Below, piece by piece: positions 1-5,313 of a stretch of DNA of 5,313 nt. The notes below the pieces were generated by a model that saw nothing but the letters and a program-made list of their open reading frames with translations, was not told the DNA's origin and ran no database searches. Within the stretch, counting starts at the first letter, position 1, and every line of letters begins with the position of its first letter. Origin of the DNA: Dehalococcoidia bacterium. GTDB lineage: Bacteria; Chloroflexota; Dehalococcoidia; Bin125. Both the position numbers and the translations under genes were made by a program. The stretch spans positions 1 through 5,313 of the forward strand of contig RKRS01000208.1 in the NCBI GenBank assembly GCA_007571275.1. Reading direction: 5' to 3'.

Positions 1-1
1 C

Positions 2-376
2 GGCACGATCGAGGTAGAATCGGCGATCCTGCGTCACGCTGGCGCTGCCGAGGCTGGCGTCACCGGTCGTCCAGACGAACTACGTGGCGAGGTCATTTCT
101 GCCTTTGTCGTCCTCAAGGCCGGTTACGAGCCTGGCGACGAGCTGAAAGCGGAAATTCTCCAGACCATCCGTGGCGAGCTTGGTCCGGTTGCCGTGATTG
201 GCGAGCTCAATTTTGTCGACGCCCTGCCCAAGACCCGTTCCGGCAAGATCATGCGTCGCGTACTGAAGGCAGTGACTCTGGACACTGACCCCGGCGACAT
301 CTCAACGATCGAGGACGAAGGATCGGTTGAAGACGCGCGCTCTGCCTGGGAAGAGATGAAGTCAAGTCTTCGTTAA
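2..376 (+). CDS. acs: acetyl-CoA synthetase (AMP-forming), C-terminal fragment
   Basis: This is the 3' end of a gene that begins before the window; 124 codons are visible, ending in TAA. The enzyme activates acetate to acetyl-CoA through acetyl-AMP in the cytoplasm. What is visible is the small C-terminal domain of the ANL (acyl-CoA synthetase/luciferase) superfamily: GTIEVESAIL, then GRPDELRGEVISAFVVLK, and the A10 motif LPKTRSGKIMRR at visible residues 75-86. The Lys in SGKI (245-247) is the catalytic lysine that is reversibly acetylated in many bacteria (family knowledge). The tail DPGDISTIED resembles the ends of true acetyl-CoA synthetases more than those of other acyl-CoA ligases, but propionyl-CoA synthetase or another short-chain ligase cannot be excluded because the substrate pocket lies outside the window. 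The channel gene follows 25 bp downstream on the same strand with no visible terminator between them. Confidence 0.9.
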   Translation, partial: GTIEVESAILRHAGAAEAGVTGRPDELRGEVISAFVVLKAGYEPGDELKAEILQTIRGELGPVAVIGELNFVDALPKTRSGKIMRRVLKAVTLDTDPGDISTIEDEGSVEDARSAWEEMKSSLR

Positions 377-401
377 GCGCAGGTCTCGAGGTGTAGCTGA
401 G

Positions 402-1163
402 ATGTCGTCACTTCGCCAGGTGGGTTCGGTGGTGACCGTACTGGGCCAACTGAAAGCTGGTCGTTCCGACGAGCTGCTCGAACACTGGGAACAGCGTACC
501 AATCTCCTGCTGCTGATTCTGGCCAGCGTCATGCTGCCGCTGCTGTTGCTCCCGTCGCTCACGACATTGACTGAGGAAGTCAGGCGCGCGTTTACCTATA
601 CCGAGTGGGGAATCTGGGCTGTCTTTTCGTTCGATCTCGCCGTTCGAATCTGGCTCGCCGAGAACCGCAAGTCGTTCTTGCGGCATAACTGGATCGACGT
701 CCTGATCGTTGTTGTCCCCTTCCTGCGACCTCTGCGGCTGTTGCGAGCCATGGTGGTCGTCGCCAGAATCTGGCGACTGTTGGACCGCCGGGGCGCCCGC
801 GGCACGGTCGTGCTCGCTCTGGCGATCATATTGGGAGCGACCGCTGCTATCTGGGTGGCCGAGCACGGGAGTGGAGGCGAGGTCGCCAGCTGGGACTCAG
901 CGCTCTGGTGGACGCTACACACGATGGCGACCGGCGATGGCGTGAAGGAAGCAGTTACGGTCTGGGGCAGAATCGTGGGCGCGATTGTCACCCTGCTTGG
1001 ATTCGCGTTGCTCGGTATGGTGACCGCCACCATCGCCGCCTGGTTCGTCGAACAGGAACAGGACAAGGAACAGGAGCAGATACTCGCAGAGTTAAAGACG
1101 CTCCAGTCCGAGGTCAAATCGCTCAGGGAAATTCTCGCGAACCAGCCGACCACGGAGGGCTGA
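402..1163 (+). CDS. voltage-gated-type ion channel (six-TM ion transporter family) with atypical selectivity filter
   Basis: The 253-residue protein has the layout of a bacterial voltage-gated cation channel subunit, which would work as a membrane tetramer. S1 is about residues 34-53, S2 about 68-86 (acidic D78, then R82), and S3 about 96-108 (NWIDVLIVVVPFL). S4 is about 109-127, with R109, R112, R115, R122 and R125. S5 is about 135-153, the pore helix SWDSALWWTLHTM is 163-175, and S6 is about 189-215. Where K+ channels have TVGYGD, this protein reads TMATGDG (174-180; bases 921-941), so potassium selectivity should not be assumed. A Glu/Gln/Lys-rich tail (217-248) with Leu/Ile spacing looks like a coiled coil and may hold the tetramer together. 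The ATG at 402 has GAGGTG at 388-393 with 8 nt spacing. The gene lies 25 bp after acs and may share its transcript; a functional link is not evident. Confidence 0.85.
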   Translation: MSSLRQVGSVVTVLGQLKAGRSDELLEHWEQRTNLLLLILASVMLPLLLLPSLTTLTEEVRRAFTYTEWGIWAVFSFDLAVRIWLAENRKSFLRHNWIDVLIVVVPFLRPLRLLRAMVVVARIWRLLDRRGARGTVVLALAIILGATAAIWVAEHGSGGEVASWDSALWWTLHTMATGDGVKEAVTVWGRIVGAIVTLLGFALLGMVTATIAAWFVEQEQDKEQEQILAELKTLQSEVKSLREILANQPTTEG

Positions 1164-1489
1164 TATCATTTCCTGAGGAAATCACAGATGTCACAGTCAG
1201 AATCTGCCACAAAGCACGCTGAACGTCGAGACACCACACTGCCGCCGCCTGGGCGGTATATGTCGTCACGGATATTGGGTGCGGTCCTTCGGGTTTGTAC
1301 GGGCAAGAATCCATGATTCCAGGTTGGTGGCCGGGCTGCAGGGCGCTGGTTGGCTTGTCCAGTTCAGCCAACAACGGCTTGCGCGCTCAGGTGGATCGGA
1401 TCAAGAGCGCCTGAAGATAGGCTTACTTCCTTTTCGATCGTCTATCGATCTCCCTAGCGACGAGCTTGCGCTATGTACAGCTACTCCTC

Positions 1490-1505
1490 TGGGGATCTGT
1501 CCCCA
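1490..1505. repeat. GC-rich inverted repeat, possible REP-like element
   Basis: TGGGGA and TCCCCA form a perfect 6-bp stem around the 4-nt loop TCTG. There is no T-run next to it on either strand, so it is a poor intrinsic terminator. Similar GGGGA/TCCCC palindromes occur in dispersed repeats in many genomes, but only one copy is visible here, so a repeat family is a guess. Confidence 0.3.
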
Positions 1506-1514
1506 CCCGCGCTG

Positions 1515-1533
1515 AAAAATCCTCTTGTTGAGG
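1515..1533 (-). terminator. weak candidate terminator for the htpX transcript
   Basis: Read on the minus strand, CCTC-AACAA-GAGG is followed by A and then five T residues (1519-1515), about 40 nt after the stop codon of the membrane protein gene at 1572. The stem is only 4 bp, so it would be inefficient. The position and the T-run are the only support. Confidence 0.3.
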
Positions 1534-1571
1534 CCCGCTCTCCACAGTGACTAACCGTCGTCACCAGAGTG

Positions 1572-2082
1572 CTAAACAGAGAATCGCAAGAACAGTGCGG
1601 TCATCGCAGCCACCATGATCACGGTGAAGAGCGATGATCTCATCGCTCTGGTAATCCAGGTCGCTTTGTTCTGCAGCCTGTTCTCGTTGACTTCCAGGGC
1701 GAGCCTAATTTCCCTGGCCACCCACAACCGGAGAATCGTTGCGTCGACATTGCTGCTGAGGGTTTCCAGATGTTCAAGATCAGGTCGACGACTGGAGAAT
1801 CCCAGCCGGTATGCCCAGATGAGCAGATGCACATTAACGGTCAGCATGAACAACGTCGTGTAGCCGAAGAACTCCAGGTATCCGGGTAATGGCCTCGACA
1901 CCGAATCGAATCGACGCCCCCAGAATCGCGAGCACAGCGAAATTGAGCGCGAATAAGGTCCCGAGCCGTTGGTTGAGCGCGTCATGACGCAGCCGCTGAT
2001 CGCCCCGACGCCAACGCGCCTCGGCGAGGAGCAGCTCTGCCTTGACCGCCTCATCGATTTGCGAGTCGCCGTCGCCAGCCAC
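1572..2082 (-). pseudogene. small three-TM membrane protein of unknown function, interrupted by a frameshift
   Basis: Two overlapping minus-strand frames together make one sensible protein. The first frame starts at GTG 2082, gives a charged helical N-terminus (residues 1-40) and a membrane segment GTLFALNFAVLAILGASIRF (41-60), then runs into irrelevant sequence and stops at 1834. The second frame carries TTLFMLTVNVHLLIWAYR (a second membrane segment), a long amphipathic stretch containing NENRLQNKA, and a third membrane segment at the C-terminus, stopping at 1572. Removing one base, for example from the CCC on the minus strand at 1886-1884, joins them into a 169-residue protein reading ITGYLEFFGY across the junction. 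The product resembles small uncharacterised actinobacterial/Chloroflexota membrane proteins with a conserved N-x-x-L-x-x-K segment before a last membrane helix; no function is known to me. The GTG overlaps the htpX stop by one base (TAGTG), suggesting translational coupling. A sequencing or assembly error is as likely as a true mutation. Confidence 0.7.
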
Positions 2083-3071
2083 TAGAAGGGGCGGCCGATT
2101 TCCTCGCCGATCTTCCGTAGCCGCTCAACTCGCTGCTCGGTCGGTGGGTGAGTCGAGAACCAGCGACCGGCGCCGCCCGCGAGCGGATTCACAATGAACA
2201 TGTGATTCGCCGCTTCCGCGGTTTTCATCTCTTCCGCGGCGTAGCGAGACTCTGGCGTCTTCACGCCGGCTTCCAGCTTAAGCAGTCCGTAGGCCAACGC
2301 CTGGGGATCGCCGCAACGACGCGCGCCAGTGTCGTCCGCCTTCAGCTCGCGCTGTCGGCTGACCGCCATCTGGATCAGCACCGCAATGAAGGGCGCGATG
2401 ATCGCCACGATTAGCGCTCCCGCGAGATGTCCTGCGCCGCCGCCTTCTTCATCTTGATTGCCGAAGCCGCCGAACAGGAAGGCCATGAAGAGCGCCCATT
2501 GCGCCAGCATGCCGATGAATGAGATCACCATCGCCATTGAGGCGACAATCGTTGACCACAGGGTGTCGCGATTGGTCACGTGCGCCAGTTCGTGAGCCAT
2601 CACACCGGCAAGCTCTCGTTGAGTCAGCAGGCCCATGATGCCGGTTGTAGCCGCCACCGCCGAGTGCTTTGGGTGACGTCCGGTCGCGAAGGCGTTGGGG
2701 ATTGGCGTGTCGATCACATAGACCGAGGGCATATGGCGCGGGCAGTCGTCTGGTCGACAATGGCCGTTGCATCGGGCCTCAAGGTGCTCAATGGTGAATT
2801 GCGACAATTGGTCTTGCTTGAACGGCATCTTCGCCTGACAGGCAGCGCGTTCGACGATGCGGTATAGCTCCGGGGCCTCGGCTGCCGTGACCAGGCGGCC
2901 GCCCATCATCTTCGGCACCATCGAGTGCGAGTTGTAGTAGCTGTAGAGGTTGATGCCCAGCGCGATTACGGCCATCACGATCAGGCCGATTTCCCCTGCT
3001 ACTGCCAAGCCCACGACCATCATCAGCCCGGCCATCAGCACAACGAGGAACATCGTGCGCAGTCCGTACAC
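2082..3071 (-). CDS. htpX: HtpX-type membrane zinc metalloprotease (M48 family) with Cys-rich insertion
   Basis: This 329-residue membrane protease of the M48B/HtpX family degrades damaged or misassembled membrane proteins in stress response (family knowledge). Two N-terminal membrane segments (about 5-25 and 27-45) are followed by LYSYYNSHSMVPKMMGGR, a typical HtpX signature. The zinc site is HELAH (H160, E161, H164), with E242 in RELKADD as the likely third ligand. PNAFATGRHPKHSAVAATTG (126-144) and FSTHPPTEQRVERL (305-318) are also family hallmarks. Two further membrane segments lie at about 171-200 and 216-238. Unusually, about 30 residues (84-113) carrying CNGHCRPDDC and flanking His sit between the usual AKMP and MPSVYVID segments, which are nearly adjacent in most HtpX. 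The start is GTG 3071, chosen because GGAGG lies 6 nt upstream; an ATG at residue 7 is less well placed. A small membrane protein gene overlaps its stop. Confidence 0.93.
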   Translation of the reverse strand: MYGLRTMFLVVLMAGLMMVVGLAVAGEIGLIVMAVIALGINLYSYYNSHSMVPKMMGGRLVTAAEAPELYRIVERAACQAKMPFKQDQLSQFTIEHLEARCNGHCRPDDCPRHMPSVYVIDTPIPNAFATGRHPKHSAVAATTGIMGLLTQRELAGVMAHELAHVTNRDTLWSTIVASMAMVISFIGMLAQWALFMAFLFGGFGNQDEEGGGAGHLAGALIVAIIAPFIAVLIQMAVSRQRELKADDTGARRCGDPQALAYGLLKLEAGVKTPESRYAAEEMKTAEAANHMFIVNPLAGGAGRWFSTHPPTEQRVERLRKIGEEIGRPF

Positions 3072-3077
3072 GATTCG

Positions 3078-3082
3078 CCTCC
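3078..3082 (-). promoter_or_regulatory. ribosome binding site of htpX
   Basis: GGAGG on the minus strand, 6 nt before GTG 3071. It decides in favour of the GTG start over the internal ATG at 3053 and over the out-of-frame ATG at 3084. Confidence 0.75.
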
Positions 3083-3108
3083 ATCTTTCCCGCCGATCAG
3101 GTGCGGTA

Positions 3109-3137
3109 GTTATACCAAGATCGTACCATCGTGGCAG
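3109..3137 (-). promoter_or_regulatory. candidate sigma70-type promoter for htpX
   Basis: On the minus strand, TATAAC (3114-3109) would serve as -10 and CTGCCA (3137-3132, 4 of 6 matches to TTGACA) as -35, with 17-bp spacing. It lies in the 104-bp spacer between the divergent genes htpX and the zinc ribbon gene, and would give a leader of roughly 30 nt that includes the ribosome binding site. Support is consensus matching only. No clear forward promoter for the zinc ribbon gene was found in the same spacer. Confidence 0.3.
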
Positions 3138-3164
3138 AGAAAGAGATCCATTGCCGACGCCGCC

Positions 3165-3169
3165 AGGAG
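3165..3169 (+). promoter_or_regulatory. ribosome binding site of the FmdB-like gene
   Basis: AGGAG, 6 nt before ATG 3176. It places the start at MPIYQYAC, the usual FmdB N-terminus, and rules out the in-frame ATG at 3131, which would add 15 unrelated residues. Confidence 0.75.
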
Positions 3170-3175
3170 CCAGTC

Positions 3176-3475
3176 ATGCCCATCTACCAATACGCTTGCC
3201 GAGCCTGTGGCAAGGAATGGGAACACTTCACCCGCAAGTTTGATGCACCCCCACCGCCCTGCGATGCGTGCGACTCCGACGTCCAGCAGGTGGAGCGGCT
3301 GATCGCCCGTTCCGCCTTCATCAAGGATGAAAACACCAAGATGCGCGAGATGCATCCCAAGTACGCCAAGATGGTCGACGCCGCCTGGGACAAAGCATCT
3401 CGCAACGATCCGCTCAGCAAGACCCGCTTCGCGCCGCTCGTTGACTCGGGCAAGCGCGTGCAGGACATGACCTAG
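3176..3475 (+). CDS. FmdB family zinc ribbon protein
   Basis: A 99-residue protein that opens with the family signature MPIYQYACRACGKEWE. Two CxxC pairs, C8/C11 and C29/C32, form the expected zinc ribbon; the first sits in CRAC and the second in CDAC after a PPPP run. FmdB was named as a putative regulator next to formamidase genes, but most family members are uncharacterised, so a regulatory role is only a guess. After the ribbon there is a tail of about 65 residues (VERLIARSAFIKDENTKM, then HPKYAKMVDAAWDKA) that is helical and charged, with no motif I recognise. It is divergent from htpX and converges with the formyltransferase-fold gene, leaving only 12 bp between the two stop codons. The start at 3176 is set by AGGAG 6 nt upstream and by the conserved MPIY N-terminus. 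Confidence 0.85.
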   Translation: MPIYQYACRACGKEWEHFTRKFDAPPPPCDACDSDVQQVERLIARSAFIKDENTKMREMHPKYAKMVDAAWDKASRNDPLSKTRFAPLVDSGKRVQDMT

Positions 3476-3483
3476 TCAGGTCA
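3468..3483. terminator. weak hairpin at the convergent 3' ends
   Basis: TGACCT and AGGTCA form a 6-bp stem around AGTC, overlapping the zinc ribbon gene's stop codon and lying just past the stop of the opposite gene. There is no T-run in either direction. It may act as a bidirectional 3'-end structure, but the evidence is thin. Confidence 0.25.
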
Positions 3484-3487
3484 GTCC

Positions 3488-4432
3488 CTACTCGGAGGGC
3501 GACGGCGCAAACACTGCGCCGACCTCGACTCCGCGCGCCGAGGCCCACTCCTGCGCCGGCTGTCGGGCACGGCCGATGGCCAATGTGCTGATCCGAATCG
3601 ACTCTCCATCACCACAGACGATCGTCATACCCTCGGCGTCGATCACGGCAACTTCACCAGCAGCGCCGCCTGAGTAATCGGATCTGGTGGAACCCAATAG
3701 CGTCACCCGCTCGCCAGCGATCTCGCCCCAGGCGCCGGGCGCTCGGTCTGAACCGCGAATGAAGTTATGTATGGTCTGTGCGTCTTGCGACCAATCGATT
3801 CGCGCGATGTCGCCTTCCCAGGGACCTTCGTAGGTCATGTCGCCTTCGTTCTGAGCGTGCCGAGGCGCTTGGCCCGCCTCGACCAGACTCACCGCCTCCG
3901 ACATCGTCTCCACGCCCAACGGGAAGAGGTGCTCGCGGTACACCTCGTTGATCGTCGCGTCGGGACCAATCGGGCAGGAACGCTGCAGCAGGATTGGGCC
4001 AGTGTCGATTCCTTCGTCAACCCAGAAGATCGTGACGCCGGTCATCGTGTCGCCCTGCAGGATTGCGTGGTTGATCGCTGATCTGCCGCGGTGCTTGGGC
4101 AGAATCGACGGATGGTACTGGATCGTCTTCAGCGGCGGGAACTCCAGCACCTGCGTCGGAATGATCTGGGTGACGAACGCCATGACGTTCAGGTCAGGAT
4201 TCGTCGCCTCATATTGAGCGATCACTTCCTCATCGACGACGCCACGACGCTGCCAACGACGTGGCTGCACCAGCGTGATGCCGGCATCGCGGGCTGCCTG
4301 CGCCAACGGATCGGGCCGACCACCTGAGCGCTCGGGTGGTGTGAACACGCCGACGATCTCGTGCCCGTCCTCAACCAACCGCTCGAACACGGCGGCGCCG
4401 AACGGCGCCTGTCCAATCAAGGTGATACGCAT
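3488..4432 (-). CDS. formyltransferase-fold enzyme, like the 10-formyltetrahydrofolate hydrolase domain of FDH (methionyl-tRNA formyltransferase-related)
   Basis: This 314-residue cytoplasmic enzyme of the formyl_transf_N superfamily uses or hydrolyses 10-formyltetrahydrofolate. The N-terminal catalytic domain covers about 1-200. MRITLIGQAPFG starts the Rossmann-like fold, YHPSILPKHRG (106-116) carries catalytic H107, and DEGIDTG (139-145) carries catalytic D143. A formyltransferase C-terminal-type domain covers about 205-310. The text follows the N-terminal domain of animal 10-formyl-THF dehydrogenase (ALDH1L) closely as I remember it (GVFTPPERSGGRPDPLA, LNVMAFVTQIIP, IHNFIRGSDRAPGAW), and more closely than classical Fmt, but no aldehyde dehydrogenase domain follows. 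It could be annotated as methionyl-tRNA formyltransferase. The ATG at 4432 has AGGAGAGG 8 nt upstream. It is downstream of the PNPOx-like gene by 41 bp and probably co-transcribed with it. Confidence 0.85.
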   Translation of the reverse strand: MRITLIGQAPFGAAVFERLVEDGHEIVGVFTPPERSGGRPDPLAQAARDAGITLVQPRRWQRRGVVDEEVIAQYEATNPDLNVMAFVTQIIPTQVLEFPPLKTIQYHPSILPKHRGRSAINHAILQGDTMTGVTIFWVDEGIDTGPILLQRSCPIGPDATINEVYREHLFPLGVETMSEAVSLVEAGQAPRHAQNEGDMTYEGPWEGDIARIDWSQDAQTIHNFIRGSDRAPGAWGEIAGERVTLLGSTRSDYSGGAAGEVAVIDAEGMTIVCGDGESIRISTLAIGRARQPAQEWASARGVEVGAVFAPSPSE

Positions 4433-4473
4433 ATGAGAATCCTCTCCTCGTCTCCGTGGCTGATTGAGTGATG

Positions 4474-4962
4474 TCAGTCTGGCGACCGCCAGACACGTGG
4501 TCGTTTGTCCGCGATGATGTCGTTGAATGTAGTAATCGATACCCGCCGCAGCGAGATTTTGATCAGGGCGGGCGCGCGAATGTCCGGCCCGAAGAAATCA
4601 TCGACGGCATAGGGAAAGTGCGGCGCTACTTCGGAGATCGCGTCAATGTCTTCAGTGATTGTGGCCACTCCAGCCAGGTTGAGATGTCGAAAATCTACGC
4701 TCCAATGCAGCAGTTCGACCAGGTCGTTACCGCGAATCTGCAGCAGTTTGGGTGTTCCGACGCCAGTCAGCACGTAGGCGTCCATGCCAACGTATGCAGG
4801 GATCACCGGGCGGACGTGTGGCTGACGGCCACGCGCCGTCGCCAACAAGCAGATCGGAGCGCTCTTGATGACTTCCAGCGCTTCGGGCCAAAAGTCGGGA
4901 ACAGGCGCGTCCCCAGCAGCTGCCTGATCCTGATACTCCGCCACGAGGCCTCCGAAGCGCAT
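4474..4962 (-). CDS. pyridoxamine 5'-phosphate oxidase-like (FMN-binding split barrel) protein
   Basis: A 162-residue cytoplasmic protein of the PNPOx-like split-barrel superfamily. The barrel covers about residues 27-120: an N-terminal helix (FWPEALEVIKSA), then the strand CLLATARGRQPHVRPVIPAY, and then YVLTGVGTPKLLQIRGNDLV, where TPK (70-72) sits where family members bind the FMN phosphate. VDFRHLNLAGVATITED is the later barrel strand. The C-terminal part (DFFGPDIRAPALIKISLRRV) closes the barrel in the usual way. Many such proteins bind FMN, F420 or heme; the true cofactor and substrate cannot be told. It is unlikely to be PdxH itself, which is longer and has different end motifs. The start at ATG 4962 has no good Shine-Dalgarno sequence, but an in-frame stop lies shortly upstream. 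It sits 39 bp after the ABC ATPase gene and 41 bp before the formyltransferase-fold gene. A perfect 8-bp inverted repeat spans its last codons. Confidence 0.8.
   Translation of the reverse strand: MRFGGLVAEYQDQAAAGDAPVPDFWPEALEVIKSAPICLLATARGRQPHVRPVIPAYVGMDAYVLTGVGTPKLLQIRGNDLVELLHWSVDFRHLNLAGVATITEDIDAISEVAPHFPYAVDDFFGPDIRAPALIKISLRRVSITTFNDIIADKRPRVWRSPD
4477..4494 (-). repeat. perfect 8-bp inverted repeat at the 3' end of the PNPOx-like gene
   Basis: GTCTGGCG and CGCCAGAC are separated by 2 nt and lie directly before the stop codon on the minus strand. In RNA this would be a 7-bp stem with a 4-nt loop. No T-run follows, so it looks more like an mRNA processing, stability or attenuation structure in the intercistronic gap than a full terminator. 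Confidence 0.5.
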
Positions 4963-5001
4963 CAGCCCATGTTCATTGCAACGTCAGTCGCAGGGTAAAG
5001 G

Positions 5002-5313
5002 CTAACTCAGCGCTCGCGGGTCGCTTGAGTCAACCTCGTCGATCTGACCGTCCCGCATCAGAAACAGACGCGAGGCTCGTCGGGCGATCTCAAGATTGTG
5101 GGTCACCATGACGATCGTCTGTCCCGCGCGATTAAGGTCTTCAAGCAGCTTGACGATCTCTCGCCCGGTCTGGGAGTCCAGATTGCCGGTCGGTTCATCT
5201 GCCAGGATCACATCGGGTTCGTTTGCCAGGGCTCGGGCAATGGCCACTCGCTGGCGCTCGCCGCCGGACAGTTGCAACGGGCGGTGTTCGAGCCGCTTGG
5301 ACAGACCAACAGC
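5002..5313 (-). CDS. ABC transporter ATP-binding protein (MacB/LolD/FtsE type), C-terminal fragment
   Basis: The C-terminal 103 codons of an ABC ATPase; the N-terminus with Walker A and the Q-loop lies beyond the window end. It powers transport or mechanotransmission at the membrane from the cytoplasmic side. Visible motifs are the signature LSGGERQRVAIARAL, the Walker B segment VILADEPTGNLDS with the catalytic Glu, and the switch histidine in VTHN. The text VGLSKRLEHRPLQLSGGE together with ADEPTGNLDS is characteristic of the MacB/LolD/FtsE subfamily, whose permease partners have a large extracytoplasmic domain. The permease gene is not in the window and would be expected upstream on this strand. 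The frame is open to the window edge, so the TTG at 5277 is not a real start. It is followed after 39 bp by the PNPOx-like gene, possibly in the same operon. Confidence 0.92.
   Translation of the reverse strand, partial: AVGLSKRLEHRPLQLSGGERQRVAIARALANEPDVILADEPTGNLDSQTGREIVKLLEDLNRAGQTIVMVTHNLEIARRASRLFLMRDGQIDEVDSSDPRALS

Larger units (their letters stand above)
1164..1571. other. 408-bp gene-free region between convergent genes, with several hairpins
   Basis: No recognisable gene, tRNA or transposase was found on either strand. The short open frames here give low-complexity or composition-driven peptides with no family resemblance and no good ribosome binding site. Several perfect short inverted repeats are present: ATTTCC/GGAAAT (1168-1182), CCGCC/GGCGG (1245-1256), GAATC/GATTC (1307-1319), GTTGGCT/AGCCAAC (1349-1372), GCGCTC/GAGCGC (1383-1410), TGGGGA/TCCCCA (1490-1505) and CCTC/GAGG (1521-1533). 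Both flanking genes end here, so the region need not hold promoters. It could carry terminators, an unrecognised small RNA, or the remains of a decayed gene or repeat element. Confidence 0.6.

Noticed and set aside
408..1153. Long minus-strand open frames opposite the channel gene
   Set aside because: They are shadows of a well-supported plus-strand membrane protein; their Ser/Arg/Gln-rich composition is typical of antisense reading.
1168..1182. Hairpin ATTTCC-TGA-GGAAAT just after the channel gene as an intrinsic terminator
   Set aside because: The stem is AT-rich and short, and no T-run follows it.
1340..1420. Possible tRNA-like fold in the intergenic region
   Set aside because: The stems do not fit cloverleaf spacing and no T-loop consensus (GTTCGA-type) is present.
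1279..1515. 78-codon open frame in the convergent intergenic region
   Set aside because: No ribosome binding site of note, no recognisable motif, and its sequence runs through several inverted repeats; kept only as part of the gene-free region.
3131..3175. Earlier in-frame start for the FmdB-like protein
   Set aside because: It would add 15 residues unlike the family, and the strong AGGAG lies just before the ATG at 3176.
4468..4998. 176-codon open frame on the plus strand, opposite the PNPOx-like gene
   Set aside because: It lies entirely antisense to a gene with clear split-barrel features, has no family resemblance, and reflects GC-rich codon structure.
5275..5277. TTG as the start of the ABC ATPase
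   Set aside because: The frame continues upstream to the window edge with family-like sequence (VGLSKRLEHRP), so this is an internal Leu codon.

Overview
The window is an ordinary-looking stretch of a moderately GC-rich bacterial chromosome. It holds seven protein genes: two run off the ends and one is broken by a frameshift. Most starts have clear GGAGG/AGGAG-type ribosome binding sites. The mix of genes (AMP-forming acetyl-CoA synthetase, HtpX, an FmdB-type zinc ribbon protein, a formyl-tetrahydrofolate-type hydrolase/formyltransferase, and a MacB/LolD-type ABC ATPase) fits a non-model lineage such as Chloroflexota or Actinomycetota. This placement is an impression from protein style and is not proven by any marker in the window. 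No mobile element, CRISPR array, tRNA or rRNA was seen.

Layout. Positions 2-376 (+) encode the C-terminal end of acetyl-CoA synthetase. It is followed after 25 bp by a six-helix voltage-gated-type ion channel (402-1163, +) whose selectivity filter is not the normal TVGYGD. Next comes a gene-free 408-bp region (1164-1571) between two convergent genes, with several short hairpins. On the minus strand, htpX (2082-3071) is followed with a one-base stop/start overlap by a small membrane protein gene (1572-2082) that needs a +1 frame change near 1884-1886 to be read whole. A 104-bp divergent spacer separates htpX from a small FmdB-like zinc ribbon gene (3176-3475, +). That gene converges with a minus-strand run: an ABC transporter ATPase (5002-5313, N-terminus outside the window), a PNPOx-like flavin split-barrel protein (4474-4962) and a formyltransferase-fold enzyme (3488-4432), with gaps of about 40 bp that suggest co-transcription.

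No new multi-gene system stands out. The points most worth checking are the odd pore of the channel, a Cys/His-rich insertion in HtpX just before its catalytic region, a stand-alone enzyme resembling the hydrolase domain of 10-formyltetrahydrofolate dehydrogenase, the frameshifted membrane gene, and the long structured convergent intergenic region.
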